Origin: Alistipes sp.
GTDB lineage: Bacteria; Bacteroidota; Bacteroidia; Bacteroidales; Rikenellaceae
Direction: 5' to 3'
DNA length: 35,811 nt
Assembly: GCA_029060215.1 (NCBI GenBank)
Contig: JAIDUK010000031.1
Coordinates: 1 to 35,811, forward strand
Each line of letters opens with the position of its first letter. Position 1 is the first letter of the stretch. The notes below the pieces were generated by a model that was given only the letters and a program-made list of their open reading frames with translations, did no database searches and was not told the origin of the DNA. Below, piece after piece: positions 6,789 to 16,134 of this stretch. The position numbers and the translations under genes were made by a program.

Positions 6789-8222
6789 ATGTTTTCACAA
6801 GAAGACCTTCGACAGATCGCCGCACATGGGCTCACGCCCGAGGCGGTCGAGCGGCAGATCGACGATTTCCGCCGCGGATTCCCCTTTCTCAAGGTCGTGC
6901 GGGCCGCTTCGCCCGGCGACGGAATCGCCGTGCTCGATGCCGCGGCGGCCGATGCGGCGGCGCAGCGCTACGACGCGGCCGTCGCGGAGCTTTCCGTGGT
7001 GAAGTTCGTACCCGCGTCGGGTGCCGCTACGCGCATGTTCAAGGAGTTGTTCGAGTTCGTCAACGACGGCAAGCGCGGCAAGGGCATCGACACTTTGTTG
7101 CAGAACATCGAGCGTTTCGCTTTCTGGCCCGAGCTCAAGGCCGTGTTGCCCGAGGGAGCCGACGATAAGGCTGTGGTCGGTGCCATCGTGGGCGAGGGGC
7201 TCGGCTACGGCAGCAAGCCCAAGGGGCTGGTGACTTTCCACGCCTATCCCGAGGGGGCGCGCAAGGCCGTCGAGGAGCATCTGGTCGAGGGCGCTGCCTA
7301 CGCCGCGTCGGGCGGTGCGGTCCGCATCCATTTCACCGTCTCGCCCGAGCATCGCGCGGGTTTCGAGGCCCTGCTCGCCGAGAAGCTCCCCGGCTATGTA
7401 AAACGTTTTAGCACCCGCTACGACATCTCGTTCTCGGTGCAGAAGCCGTCGACCGACACCATCGCCGTCAACCCCGACAATACGCCTTTCCGGCAGGACG
7501 ACGGGCGGCTGCTGTTCCGCCCGGCGGGGCACGGAGCGCTCATCGAGAATCTGAACGAAATCGATGCCGACCTGATCTTCATCAAAAACATCGACAACGT
7601 GACCACCGACGCCCAGCGCGGCGATACGGTCCGTTTCAAGAAAGTGCTGGCCGGCGTGCTGCTCGGGTTGCAGGAGCGGGCTTTCGCCTATCTGAAGGCG
7701 CTCGACGCCGGTACGGCCGAGCTGGACGAGGTGGCCGGATTCGTCCGCAAGGAGCTGTGCGTCAAGCTGCCCGAGCAATACGATGCCGCTTTGCTGCGCA
7801 GCATCCTCGACCGGCCCATCCGCGTTTGCGGCATGGTCCGCAACGAGGGCGAGCCGGGCGGCGGTCCGTTCTGGGTGGCCAATCCCGACGGCACCGAGTC
7901 GCTCCAGATCGCCGAGTCGAGCCAAATCGGCCCCGACGACCTGCCGCTGATGAAGTCGGCGACCCATTTCAATCCGGTCGATCTGGTGTGCGGCGTGCGC
8001 CGTGCCGACGGCGGCAAATACGACCTGCGCGGCTACACCGACCCCTCGACGGGCTTCATTTCGTCCAAGTCGTCGGGCGGCCGCGAGCTGCGTGCGCAGG
8101 AGCTGCCCGGGCTGTGGAACGGTGCGATGGCCCGCTGGAACACGATCTTCGTCGACGTGCCCGTGTCGACGTTCTCGCCCGTGAAGGTGGTGCAGGACTT
8201 GCTGCGTGCGCAGCACCAGTAG
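6789..8222 (+). CDS. DUF4301 family protein, possible sugar nucleotidyltransferase relative
   Basis: The 477-residue protein matches the Bacteroidetes family DUF4301 from its start (FSQEDLRQIAAHGLTPEAVERQ, here split by helix boundaries) to its end. No function is established that I know of. Two stretches resemble nucleotide-sugar pyrophosphorylases: VPASGAATRMFKEL (75-87) in the place of a glycine-rich nucleotide loop ending TRM, and GHGALIENL at 247-255 followed by LIFIKNIDNV (262-271), like the GHG and N-x-DN motifs of UDP-sugar pyrophosphorylases. The start ATG at 6789 is chosen because the family begins at MFSQEDL. It is monocistronic, divergent from murB, with a terminator at 8244-8277. 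A TAAAACGTTTTA palindrome lies inside codons 203-207. Confidence 0.88.
   Translation: MFSQEDLRQIAAHGLTPEAVERQIDDFRRGFPFLKVVRAASPGDGIAVLDAAAADAAAQRYDAAVAELSVVKFVPASGAATRMFKELFEFVNDGKRGKGIDTLLQNIERFAFWPELKAVLPEGADDKAVVGAIVGEGLGYGSKPKGLVTFHAYPEGARKAVEEHLVEGAAYAASGGAVRIHFTVSPEHRAGFEALLAEKLPGYVKRFSTRYDISFSVQKPSTDTIAVNPDNTPFRQDDGRLLFRPAGHGALIENLNEIDADLIFIKNIDNVTTDAQRGDTVRFKKVLAGVLLGLQERAFAYLKALDAGTAELDEVAGFVRKELCVKLPEQYDAALLRSILDRPIRVCGMVRNEGEPGGGPFWVANPDGTESLQIAESSQIGPDDLPLMKSATHFNPVDLVCGVRRADGGKYDLRGYTDPSTGFISSKSSGGRELRAQELPGLWNGAMARWNTIFVDVPVSTFSPVKVVQDLLRAQHQ
7399..7410. repeat. TAAAACGTTTTA palindrome inside the DUF4301 gene
   Basis: A perfect 12-bp copy of the palindrome seen at 164-179, 213-224 and 16516-16527. 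Here it lies in coding sequence and spells V-K-R-F. The AAA codon and TTT codon make it AT-rich against GC-rich surroundings. Confidence 0.75.
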
Positions 8223-8243
8223 AATCCGTCCGCCGAGACCCTC

Positions 8244-8277
8244 TCCCCGCGAGGCCTGAGCTTCGCGGGGACTTTTC
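8244..8277 (+). terminator. Rho-independent terminator after the DUF4301 gene
   Basis: TCCCCGCGA pairs with TCGCGGGGA across a 10-nt loop, followed by CTTTTCTT. It begins 22 bp after the DUF4301 stop and before the ATPase promoter, so it separates the two units. The T-tract is interrupted, so termination may be partial. Confidence 0.65.
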
Positions 8278-8332
8278 TTGTCGTTTTCGGTCCATTGTTG
8301 GCGAAATGCGGATAAATTGTAGGCGCAAAGGC

Positions 8333-8362
8333 TTGTTGTTCTGAGAATCTTTCCTATATTTG
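8333..8362 (+). promoter_or_regulatory. Promoter of the V/A-type ATPase operon
   Basis: TTG (8333-8335), a 19-bp spacer and TATATTTG (8355-8362) match the Bacteroidetes consensus. The predicted leader to the subunit E ATG at 8404 is about 35-38 nt. No other good box is seen inside the operon, including the I-K gap. Confidence 0.7.
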
Positions 8363-8403
8363 TTGCGCAAACCGGAAATCGAAATCAAAACAGATAAATC
8401 GTT

Positions 8404-9018
8404 ATGGAAAACAAACTTCAACAGTTGACCCAGAAACTCTACGACGAGGGTTTGGAGAAGGGCCGCACCGAGGCCGAGCGGCTGGTGGCCGAGGCCCGCG
8501 GCAAGGCCGGCAAGATCGTGGCCGACGCCGAGGCGCAGGCCGCCGAGATTCTCCGCACGGCGCAGGCCAAGGCCGAGGACGTGGAGAAGAACACCCTGAC
8601 CGAGATCGCGCTGGCAGGCAAGCAGGCCGTGGCCCGCATCAAGTCGGAGATCGCCTCGCTGATCGTGGCCAAGGCCACCGAGAAGGGTGTCGGGGAGGCT
8701 GCCCTCGACCCGGCTTTCATCAAGGAGATGCTGCTGGCCGTGGCCCGCAACTGGAACGGCGCCGACGCAGGCAAGGTCGAGTTGAAGGCCCTGCTGCCCG
8801 AGGGCGAGCGCGAGAAGCTCGACGCCGCTTTCGGCAAGACCGCCGGGGAGCTGCTTTCGGCCGGTATCGAAGTGGGTTATTCCAAGGATGTCCGCACCGG
8901 CTTCAAGGTCGGCGCCAAGGACGGCGGCTACTACATCTCGTTCTCCGACGCCGACATGGAGGCTCTGCTGGGCGAGTACCTGCGCGAAAAGGTTTCCCGG
9001 ATGCTGTTCAAGGCGTAG
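8404..9018 (+). CDS. ntpE: V/A-type ATPase subunit E
   Basis: Subunit E is part of the peripheral stalk that holds the catalytic head still against the membrane motor. The 204-residue protein has the expected long N-terminal coiled coil (about 5-90, rich in Ala, Glu and Lys, for example RLVAEARGKAGKIVADAEAQ), then a globular C-terminal domain ending in ALLGEYLREKVSRMLF. It is the first gene of the operon and is followed after 5 bp by the DUF2764 gene. No separate gene for the partner stalk subunit (G or H) is present in the operon. Confidence 0.9.
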   Translation: MENKLQQLTQKLYDEGLEKGRTEAERLVAEARGKAGKIVADAEAQAAEILRTAQAKAEDVEKNTLTEIALAGKQAVARIKSEIASLIVAKATEKGVGEAALDPAFIKEMLLAVARNWNGADAGKVELKALLPEGEREKLDAAFGKTAGELLSAGIEVGYSKDVRTGFKVGAKDGGYYISFSDADMEALLGEYLREKVSRMLFKA

Positions 9019-9023
9019 GAATC

Positions 9024-9857
9024 ATGTTCGCGACCAATTACTATACGCTCGTCGCCGGACTTCGCGAGTATGCGCTCGACGCCGACACCAAAGGCTTCGA
9101 CGTGCAGGCCATCCTCGCCGAGATCTTCGAGGCGCTCACGGCTCGCGATGCGAAGCAGGTGCGGCTGCTCGACGCCTACTACGACTGCGAGAATCTGGCC
9201 GCGCTGCGTGCCGGACGTTCGGCGTGGAGCCCGCTGGGCAATCTTTCGCGCGAAGAACTGGCCGAGGAGCTGAAGCATCCCGCGCGTCTGCCCGAGGAGC
9301 TCGCCCGCGTGGTGCGCGCCTACAACGATCCCGAGGGCGAGGATGCCGAGACGGTCGATGCGGCGCAGCGCTTCGAGAAGTCGCTCTTCGCGGCCTACTA
9401 CGACCTCTGCGAGCGCAAGGGCTGCCGCTTTCTGCGCGCGTGGGCCGCATTCGACCGCAACCTGCGCAACCTGACCGCCGCCGTGACGGCCCGGACGCTC
9501 GGACGTCCGGTCGAAGAGGTCACCGTGGGCGGGGGCGACGTGGTCGAGCAGTTGCAGCGCAGTTCGGCCGCCGACTTCGGGCTGCGGGGCGAGCTGGGCT
9601 ATATCGACGCCGTGATCGCCGCCGTGGGCGACGAACAGAATCTCGTGGAGAAGGAGCGCAAGATCGACCTCATCCGCTGGAACGAAGCCCTCGAACTGGC
9701 TGCGTTCGACTATTTCGACATCAACGCCGTCCTTTCCTATCTGGTGCGGGTCAACATCGTGGCCCGCTGGATGTTGCTCGACCCGGCGCGCGGCCGCGAG
9801 ATGTTCGCCCGTCTGCTGGCCGGGCTGGACGGCAAGGAACTGATAGAAAAACAATAG
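9024..9857 (+). CDS. DUF2764 family protein of the V/A-type ATPase operon, C/d-like position
   Basis: The 277-residue protein starts FATNYYTLVAGLREYALD, typical of DUF2764, a family found in V-type ATPase operons of Bacteroidetes, Chlamydiae and spirochaetes. It sits between E and A, where other operons carry subunit C (the d-like subunit that joins the central stalk to the K ring). The protein is mostly alpha-helical with repeated aromatic and acidic residues (SLFAAYYDLCERKGCRFLRA, WNEALELAAFDYFDINAVLS) and has no signal peptide or membrane segment, all in keeping with a soluble socket subunit. That it replaces subunit C is inference from position and fold style, not from a recognised motif. 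Confidence 0.85.
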   Translation: MFATNYYTLVAGLREYALDADTKGFDVQAILAEIFEALTARDAKQVRLLDAYYDCENLAALRAGRSAWSPLGNLSREELAEELKHPARLPEELARVVRAYNDPEGEDAETVDAAQRFEKSLFAAYYDLCERKGCRFLRAWAAFDRNLRNLTAAVTARTLGRPVEEVTVGGGDVVEQLQRSSAADFGLRGELGYIDAVIAAVGDEQNLVEKERKIDLIRWNEALELAAFDYFDINAVLSYLVRVNIVARWMLLDPARGREMFARLLAGLDGKELIEKQ

Positions 9858-9868
9858 AAAGCATAGAG

Positions 9869-11623
9869 ATGAAAACAACAGGACGTGTGAACGGCATCAT
9901 CTCGAACATCGTCATCGTCAAGGCCGACGGAGCCGTAGGCCAGAACGAGATATGTTACGTGTATGCCGGCGATACGAAGATGATGGCCGAGGTCATCAAG
10001 GTCATGGGCGATGCGGCCTATGTACAGGTGTTCGACAGCACCCGCGGTCTGAAGATCGGCGACCGGGTCGAATTCGAGGGGCACATGCTCGAAGCCACGC
10101 TGGCTCCGGGTCTGCTGTCGCGCAACTACGACGGTCTGCAAAACGACCTCGAGAAGATGGACGGTCTGTTCATCGCCCGCGGTTCGATCACCGACCCCGT
10201 CGATTTCGAGGCCCTGTGGGAGTTCGCTCCGCTGGCCAAGGAGGGCGACAAGGTGTCGGCCGCTTCGTGGCTGGGCGAGGTCAAGGAGCAGTGGCTCACC
10301 CACAAGATCATGGTGCCGTTCGCGATGACCGGCACCTATACGGTCAAGAGCGTGGCCGCGGCGGGCAAGTACAAGATTACCGACACCGTGGCCGTGGTCG
10401 TCGACGCCGAGGGTCGCGAGCACAACATCACGATGGTGCAGAAATGGCCCGTCAAGCAGGCGGTGCGCTGCTATAGCGAGAAGCCGCGTCCGGCTCGCGT
10501 CATGGAGACCGGCGTGCGCGCCATCGACACCTTCAACCCCATGGCCGAGGGCGGTACGGGCTTCATCCCCGGGCCGTTCGGCGCCGGGAAGACGGTGCTC
10601 CAGCACGCCATATCGAAACAGGCCGATGCCGACGTCATCATCATGGTGGCCTGCGGCGAGCGCGCCAACGAGGTGGTCGAGATCTTCAAGGAGTTCCCCG
10701 AGCTGGTCGACCCCCGTACGGGCCACAAGCTCATGGAGCGTACGATCATCATCTGCAACACTTCGAACATGCCTGTCGCTGCGCGCGAGGCCTCGGTCTA
10801 CACGGGCATGACCATCGGCGAATACTACCGCGCCATGGGGCTCAAGGTGCTGGTGATGGCCGACTCGACGTCGCGCTGGGCGCAGGCGCTGCGCGAGATG
10901 TCGAACCGTCTGGAGGAGCTGCCCGGTCAGGACGCTTTCCCGATGGACTTGTCGGCGATCATCTCGAATTTCTACTCGCGTGCGGGTCTGGTGAAGCTCA
11001 ACAACGGTGCCACGGGTTCGGTGACTTTCCTCGGCACGGTGTCGCCCGCGGGCGGCAACCTCAAGGAGCCCGTCACCGAATCGACCAAAAAAGCCGCGCG
11101 CTGCTTCTACGCTCTTTCGCAGGGCCGCGCCGACTCGAAGCGCTACCCGGCCATCGACCCGCTGGAATCCTACTCCAAGTATCTGGAGTACCCCGAGATC
11201 AGCGAATACCTCGACGGCCACATCGAAAAAGGGTGGGTGGAGAAAGTCTATGCCGGCAAGACCATCGTGCAGCGCGGCAAGGAAGCCAACGACCAGATCA
11301 ACATCTTGGGCGACGACGGCGTGCCTGTCGAGTACCACGAGCGGTTCTGGAAGTCGGAGCTCATCGACTTCGTGATTTTGCAGCAGGACGCCTTCGACGA
11401 CATCGACGCCAACTGCCCCATCGAGCGGCAGAAGATGATGTACGAAATGGTGCTCGACATCTGCCGCAAGGATTTCCCCTTCGCCGATTTCGAGGAGTGC
11501 TCGCAGTTCTTCAAGGGGCTCATCAACCTCTTCCGCCAGATGAACTACTCCGAGTGGCAGTCGGATAAGTTCCACGGCTACAAGCAGCAGATCGAGCAGT
11601 ATGTACTTGCCAAAACCGAATAA
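9869..11623 (+). CDS. ntpA: V/A-type ATPase catalytic subunit A
   Basis: Subunit A hydrolyses or makes ATP in the A3B3 head. The 584-residue protein has an N-terminal beta barrel (GRVNGIISNIVIVKADG), the extra non-homologous region typical of A subunits (about 110-200, with WLGEVKEQWLTHKIMVPF), the Walker A loop GPFGAGKT at 235-242, the VACGERANEVVEIFKEFPEL segment with the catalytic glutamate, and LVMADSTSRWAQALREMSNR. I set the start at ATG 9869 (MKTTGRVNG), as the much longer open frame upstream is out of frame with subunit E and unlike any A subunit. It lies 11 bp after the DUF2764 gene and 3 bp before subunit B. Confidence 0.97.
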   Translation: MKTTGRVNGIISNIVIVKADGAVGQNEICYVYAGDTKMMAEVIKVMGDAAYVQVFDSTRGLKIGDRVEFEGHMLEATLAPGLLSRNYDGLQNDLEKMDGLFIARGSITDPVDFEALWEFAPLAKEGDKVSAASWLGEVKEQWLTHKIMVPFAMTGTYTVKSVAAAGKYKITDTVAVVVDAEGREHNITMVQKWPVKQAVRCYSEKPRPARVMETGVRAIDTFNPMAEGGTGFIPGPFGAGKTVLQHAISKQADADVIIMVACGERANEVVEIFKEFPELVDPRTGHKLMERTIIICNTSNMPVAAREASVYTGMTIGEYYRAMGLKVLVMADSTSRWAQALREMSNRLEELPGQDAFPMDLSAIISNFYSRAGLVKLNNGATGSVTFLGTVSPAGGNLKEPVTESTKKAARCFYALSQGRADSKRYPAIDPLESYSKYLEYPEISEYLDGHIEKGWVEKVYAGKTIVQRGKEANDQINILGDDGVPVEYHERFWKSELIDFVILQQDAFDDIDANCPIERQKMMYEMVLDICRKDFPFADFEECSQFFKGLINLFRQMNYSEWQSDKFHGYKQQIEQYVLAKTE

Positions 11624-11626
11624 ACC

Positions 11627-12946
11627 ATGACTACACGCGCATTTCAGAAGATATATACCAAGATCGACAACATCACCAAGGCCACCGTCACGCTCCGCGC
11701 TGCGGGCGTCGGCAACGACGAGCTGGCCACCGTGGGCGGCAAGCTGGCGCAGGTGGTGAAGATTATGGGCGAGAACGTTACGTTGCAGGTCTTCGCCGGA
11801 ACCGAGGGCATCGCCACCGATTCGGAGGTGGTCTTCCACGGCGAGCCGCCCAAGCTGAAGGTGTCGGACAACCTCGCGGGGCGTTTCTTCAACGCCTACG
11901 GCGAACCGCTCGAGGGCGGCGAGGCCGTCGAGGGCGAGGCCCGCGAGATCGGCGGTCCGACGGTCAATCCGTTCAAGCGCATCCAGCCTTCGGAGCTCAT
12001 CGCCACGGGCATCGCCGGCATCGACCTGAACAACACCATCGTCTCGGGCCAGAAAATCCCGTTCTTCGCCGACCCCGACCAGCCTTACAACGCCGTGATG
12101 GCTAACGTGGCCCTGCGCGCCAAGGCCGACAAGATCATTCTGGGCGGCATGGGTCTTACCAACGACGACTTCCTCTACTTCAAGTCGGTCTTCGAGAACG
12201 CCGGTGCCTTGGACCGCATCGTCTCGTTCGTCAACACCACGGAGAATCCGCCCGTGGAGCGTCTGCTGGTGCCCGACATGGCGCTGACGGCCGCCGAGTA
12301 CTTCGCCGTGGACAAGGGCGAAAAGGTGCTGGTGCTGCTGACCGACATGACCCTCTACGCCGATGCGCTGGCCATCGTGTCGAACCGTATGGACCAGATC
12401 CCGTCGAAGGATTCGATGCCCGGTTCGCTCTACTCCGACTTGGCGAAGATCTACGAGAAGGCCGTGCAGCTGCCCAACGGCGGTTCGATCACCATCATCG
12501 CCGTGACGACCCTTTCGGGCGGCGACATCACCCACGCCATCCCCGACAACACGGGCTACATTACCGAGGGCCAGCTCTTCCTGCGCAACGATTCCGACAC
12601 GGGCAAGGTCATCGTCGACCCGTTCCGCTCGCTCTCGCGTCTGAAGCAGCTCGTCATCGGCAAGAAGACCCGCGAAGACCATCCGCAGGTGATGAACGCC
12701 TGCGTGCGTCTCTATGCCGACGCGGCCAACGCCAAGACCAAACTCGAAAACGGCTTCGACCTCTCGGACTACGACGAACGCACGCTGAAGTTCGCCCACG
12801 ACTACTCCGAGAAGCTGCTGGCCATCGACGTCAACATCGACATCACCGAGATGCTCGACACGGCATGGGCCCTGTTCGCCGAGTATTTCTCGCCCGAGGA
12901 AGTCGCCATCAAGGAAGAGCTCATCAAGAAATACTGGAAAGCATAG
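11627..12946 (+). CDS. ntpB: V/A-type ATPase subunit B
   Basis: Subunit B alternates with A in the head and carries the non-catalytic nucleotide sites. The 439-residue protein begins AFQKIYTKIDNITKATVTLR, contains the family blocks GGPTVNPFKRIQPSELIATG, SNRMDQIPSKDSMPGSLYSD and TTLSGGDITHAIPDNTGYI, and lacks a GxxGxGKT loop, which is normal for B. Length and order match bacterial and archaeal B subunits. It is followed after 6 bp by subunit D. Confidence 0.97.
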   Translation: MTTRAFQKIYTKIDNITKATVTLRAAGVGNDELATVGGKLAQVVKIMGENVTLQVFAGTEGIATDSEVVFHGEPPKLKVSDNLAGRFFNAYGEPLEGGEAVEGEAREIGGPTVNPFKRIQPSELIATGIAGIDLNNTIVSGQKIPFFADPDQPYNAVMANVALRAKADKIILGGMGLTNDDFLYFKSVFENAGALDRIVSFVNTTENPPVERLLVPDMALTAAEYFAVDKGEKVLVLLTDMTLYADALAIVSNRMDQIPSKDSMPGSLYSDLAKIYEKAVQLPNGGSITIIAVTTLSGGDITHAIPDNTGYITEGQLFLRNDSDTGKVIVDPFRSLSRLKQLVIGKKTREDHPQVMNACVRLYADAANAKTKLENGFDLSDYDERTLKFAHDYSEKLLAIDVNIDITEMLDTAWALFAEYFSPEEVAIKEELIKKYWKA

Positions 12947-12952
12947 CAGCCT

Positions 12953-13561
12953 ATGGCTATCAAGTTTCAATATAACAAGACTTCGCTCGGCGAACTCGGC
13001 AAGCAGCTCAAGATGCGGCAGAAGGCGCTCCCTACGATCAAAAGCAAGGAGTCGGCCCTGCGTTCCGAGGTCAAGAAAGCGAAGGATTCGGCTGCGGACT
13101 ACCGCCGTCGGCTCGACGCCCTGAAAGCCGAGTACGACTACATGGCGGCGTTGTGGGGCGAATTCGACGACGGGCTGGTGCGCATCGCCGACGTGGAGCT
13201 CTCGACGCAGAAGATCGCCGGAGTGCGTACGCCGGTGCTGGCCGACGTGAAGTTCGAGGAGAAGCCCTACGACCTCTTCTCGGCTCCCGTGTGGTTCGCC
13301 GACGGGGCCGACATCCTCAAGCGGCTGGCCCGGCTGGCGCTGGAGTTCGAGGTCTACAACCGCAAGATGGAGCTGCTGGACTTCGCACGCCGCAAGACCA
13401 CGCAGAAGGTGAACCTCTACGAAAAGGTGCAGATCCCCGGCTACGAGGACGCCATCCGCAAGATCAAACGCTTCATGGAAGACGAGGAGAACCTCTCCAA
13501 GTCGGCCCAGAAGATCGTCAAAACCAAACAGCAGCAGGCCGGGGAGGGGGCTATGTTATGA
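12953..13561 (+). CDS. ntpD: V/A-type ATPase subunit D
   Basis: Subunit D is the rotating central shaft. The 202-residue protein is helical throughout, with an N-terminal coiled coil (TSLGELGKQLKMRQKALPTI, then KSKESALRSEVKKAKDSAAD) and a C-terminal helix with KVNLYEKVQIPGYEDAIRKI, the usual D signature, and a final KTKQQQ tail. The stop codon overlaps the start of subunit I (ATGA). No gene for the F subunit, which normally caps the shaft, lies next to it. Confidence 0.93.
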   Translation: MAIKFQYNKTSLGELGKQLKMRQKALPTIKSKESALRSEVKKAKDSAADYRRRLDALKAEYDYMAALWGEFDDGLVRIADVELSTQKIAGVRTPVLADVKFEEKPYDLFSAPVWFADGADILKRLARLALEFEVYNRKMELLDFARRKTTQKVNLYEKVQIPGYEDAIRKIKRFMEDEENLSKSAQKIVKTKQQQAGEGAML

Positions 13562-15399
13562 TAGCAAGAATGTCGAAATACGACTTTGTGCTCTTCGCGG
13601 CGCAAAGCGCCGATTTTGTCGAGAAGCTGCGCGAGTTGGGGCTGGTCGACATCACCACCGCAGGGTGGGAGCCGTCCGAAGAAGACCGGCAGCTGATGCT
13701 CGACATCGAAGCGGGCAACAAGGCGCTCGATTTCCTCCGGGCGTGGGCCGAGGAGCCTGCGCACAAGGATGCCGAGGCCCGGCCCTATGCTTCGGGCGAG
13801 GAGGCTTTCCGGCAGTACACCGCCGCACAGCGGGCCGCCGCGGCTTCGCGGACCGAGATCGCCCGGCTCGAAAAGAGCGCCGACGAGTTGCGCCCGTGGG
13901 GCGAGTTCGACGTGGACCGGGCGCAGAAGCTCGCTGGGCAAGGCATCGTCCTGCGTTATTTCTCTGCCCAGCGCAACACCTACGACAAGATGCTGGCCCA
14001 ATGGTCGGAGCAGTATACGCTCTCCGAAATCAGCCGCACCGATTCGACCGTGTGGTTCATCGTCGTCGCTGCTCCCGGACAGGAGATCGACCTCGATGCG
14101 CAGGAGATGAAAGCGCCGCAGATGGACATCCGGCAGGCCGAGCAGGCCATCGCTGCCGAAGAGGCCAAGGTGGCGGCGCTCGATGCGGAATTCGCGCGTG
14201 CCGCGGCTTCCGCCGAATTGCTGGCGGCCCATGTCGCGTCGCTCAAGGAGCGGTTGCAGGGCATCAAGGTCGAAGCTACGGCGCAGCAGGCTGCCGACGG
14301 CGCATTGGTCGTCATGGAGGGCTGGGCCGAGACCGAGACTTCGGCCAAGGTCGATGCGCTGTTGGAAGAATATCCCAACGTGGTCTACATCAAGAGCGAC
14401 CCCACGCCCGAGGACAATACGCCGGTGAAGCTCAAGAACGGCTGGTTCTCGCGCATCTTCGAGTTGGTGGGCGACATGTACGCCCGGCCCAAGTACGGCA
14501 CTCTCGATCTCACGCCGTTCTTCGCGCCGTTCTACATGCTCTTTTTCGGCATCTGTCTGAACGATGCGGGCTACGGCCTGATTCTGCTCGGCATGGGGCT
14601 GTGGCTCCTGCACAAGAATCCCAAGCCCGGCATGATGCGGCAGGCCGCGTGGTTTGCCACCATGTGCGCCACGGCGACACTTCTGTTCGGACTGTTCTGC
14701 GGTTCGTTCTTCGGCCTGAACCTCAAGGATTACTTCCCCTCGATACCGTTCTTCGACTTTCAGGGGCAGTTCTTCTCCATCGCGCTGGCCATCGGCATGG
14801 TGCAGATTCTGTTCGGCATGCTCATCAGCGTCTGCGTTACGGCCCGTACGTTCGGCGTGCGCTATTCGCTGGGCTCGATGGGGTGGTTCATCATCCTGCT
14901 GGCGGCTTCCGTGGCGGGAGGACTTCCGATGCTCAACGAAAAGTGGGTCATCCCCGGTTTCACCGTCTCGTCGCCGGCGTTCTACGCTGTGCTGGGGATC
15001 GGGGCCGTGCTGATGCTCTTCTTCAACACCCCGGGGCGCAATCCGTTGCTCAACCTCGGGTCGGGCGTGTGGAACTTCTACAACAACCTCACGGGGCTGT
15101 TGAGCGACGTGCTGTCGTACATCCGTCTGTTCGCCATCGGCTTGTCGGGCGGCGTGCTGGCGCTGGTCTTCAATTCGCTGGCCGACGGCTTCGTGCCCGA
15201 CGGCGCCAACATCGCGGTGCGGATCCTGATCATGCTGCCGATCCTGCTGGTCGGCCACGGCATCAACCTCTTCATGTCGACCATTTCGTCGTTCGTACAC
15301 CCGATGCGTCTGACGTTCGTCGAATTCTACAAGAACGCCGGGTTCGAGATGGCCACGCGCAATTTCGAACCGCTTCAGAAAGTGAAGAGTGAAAGGTGA
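13558..15399 (+). CDS. ntpI: V/A-type ATPase membrane subunit I
   Basis: Subunit I (a-like) forms the ion half-channels and anchors the peripheral stalk. The 613-residue protein has a soluble N-terminal half with a coiled-coil hairpin (about 60-110 and 180-230), then from TPFFAPFYMLFFGICLNDAG about seven membrane segments. The conserved arginine facing the K ring is Arg523 in LSYIRLFAIGLSGG, with a second basic site in SSFVHPMRLTFVEFYKNAGF. The start ATG 13558 overlaps the D stop; ATG 13570 is an alternative. The last six codons (KVKSER) and the stop lie inside a heptamer-type repeat array, so the natural C-terminus may have been replaced by repeat sequence. Confidence 0.95.
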   Translation: MIARMSKYDFVLFAAQSADFVEKLRELGLVDITTAGWEPSEEDRQLMLDIEAGNKALDFLRAWAEEPAHKDAEARPYASGEEAFRQYTAAQRAAAASRTEIARLEKSADELRPWGEFDVDRAQKLAGQGIVLRYFSAQRNTYDKMLAQWSEQYTLSEISRTDSTVWFIVVAAPGQEIDLDAQEMKAPQMDIRQAEQAIAAEEAKVAALDAEFARAAASAELLAAHVASLKERLQGIKVEATAQQAADGALVVMEGWAETETSAKVDALLEEYPNVVYIKSDPTPEDNTPVKLKNGWFSRIFELVGDMYARPKYGTLDLTPFFAPFYMLFFGICLNDAGYGLILLGMGLWLLHKNPKPGMMRQAAWFATMCATATLLFGLFCGSFFGLNLKDYFPSIPFFDFQGQFFSIALAIGMVQILFGMLISVCVTARTFGVRYSLGSMGWFIILLAASVAGGLPMLNEKWVIPGFTVSSPAFYAVLGIGAVLMLFFNTPGRNPLLNLGSGVWNFYNNLTGLLSDVLSYIRLFAIGLSGGVLALVFNSLADGFVPDGANIAVRILIMLPILLVGHGINLFMSTISSFVHPMRLTFVEFYKNAGFEMATRNFEPLQKVKSER

Positions 15400-15450
15400 A
15401 AGTGAAAGGTGAAAGGTGAAAAGTGAAGAGTGAAAAGTGAAAAGTGAAAA
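15379..15450. repeat. AAAGTGA-type repeat array between subunits I and K
   Basis: About ten imperfect units of AAAGTGA/AAAGGTGA run from the last codons of subunit I into the I-K gap. Similar arrays lie at 19975-20046 and 35750-35808. The rest of the 179-bp gap (15451-15578) has no open frame or promoter box I can support; a small hairpin CGGAA/TTCCG lies near 15495-15510. The array is not CRISPR-like, since units are head to tail without spacers. Confidence 0.8.
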
Positions 15451-15545
15451 GCCGGCTTCCGCAGAAGGAACGGGCGGCGCTTTCCGGAACTTGTTTCCGA
15501 GCGTATCGTTCCGACCGGGTGCAGCATCCGAAACAAAAAGACTGA

Positions 15546-16031
<486 letters not shown>

Positions 16032-16055
16032 CGTAGCGGCCGGTTACGGCTTGTG

Positions 16056-16094
16056 AAAAAGTCCGCAAGGTTTTCGGCCTTGCGGACTTTTTTT
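16056..16094 (+). terminator. Rho-independent terminator of the ATPase operon
   Basis: AAAAAGTCCGCAAGG pairs perfectly with CCTTGCGGACTTTTT around a 7-nt loop, and the run of T continues to 16094. It starts 24 bp after the K stop codon. On the opposite strand the A-run also gives a T-tract, so it could stop transcription from the cassette side as well. Confidence 0.93.
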
Positions 16095-16134
16095 GTGCCG
16101 CCGCGGGGGCGGCGCGCGAAAAAGCAGCCTGCGG

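Noticed and set aside
7399..7410. Operator for an internal promoter in the DUF4301 gene
   Set aside because: No TAnnTTTG box or downstream gene start is linked to it. I list it only as a member of the dispersed palindrome family.
9737..12970. A 1077-codon minus-strand frame opposite ATPase subunits A and B
   Set aside because: It is the antisense of two highly conserved genes, has no recognisable domain, and its boundaries follow those genes.
15379..15450. CRISPR array
   Set aside because: Units are 7-9 bp, head to tail, without spacers, and no cas genes are present.
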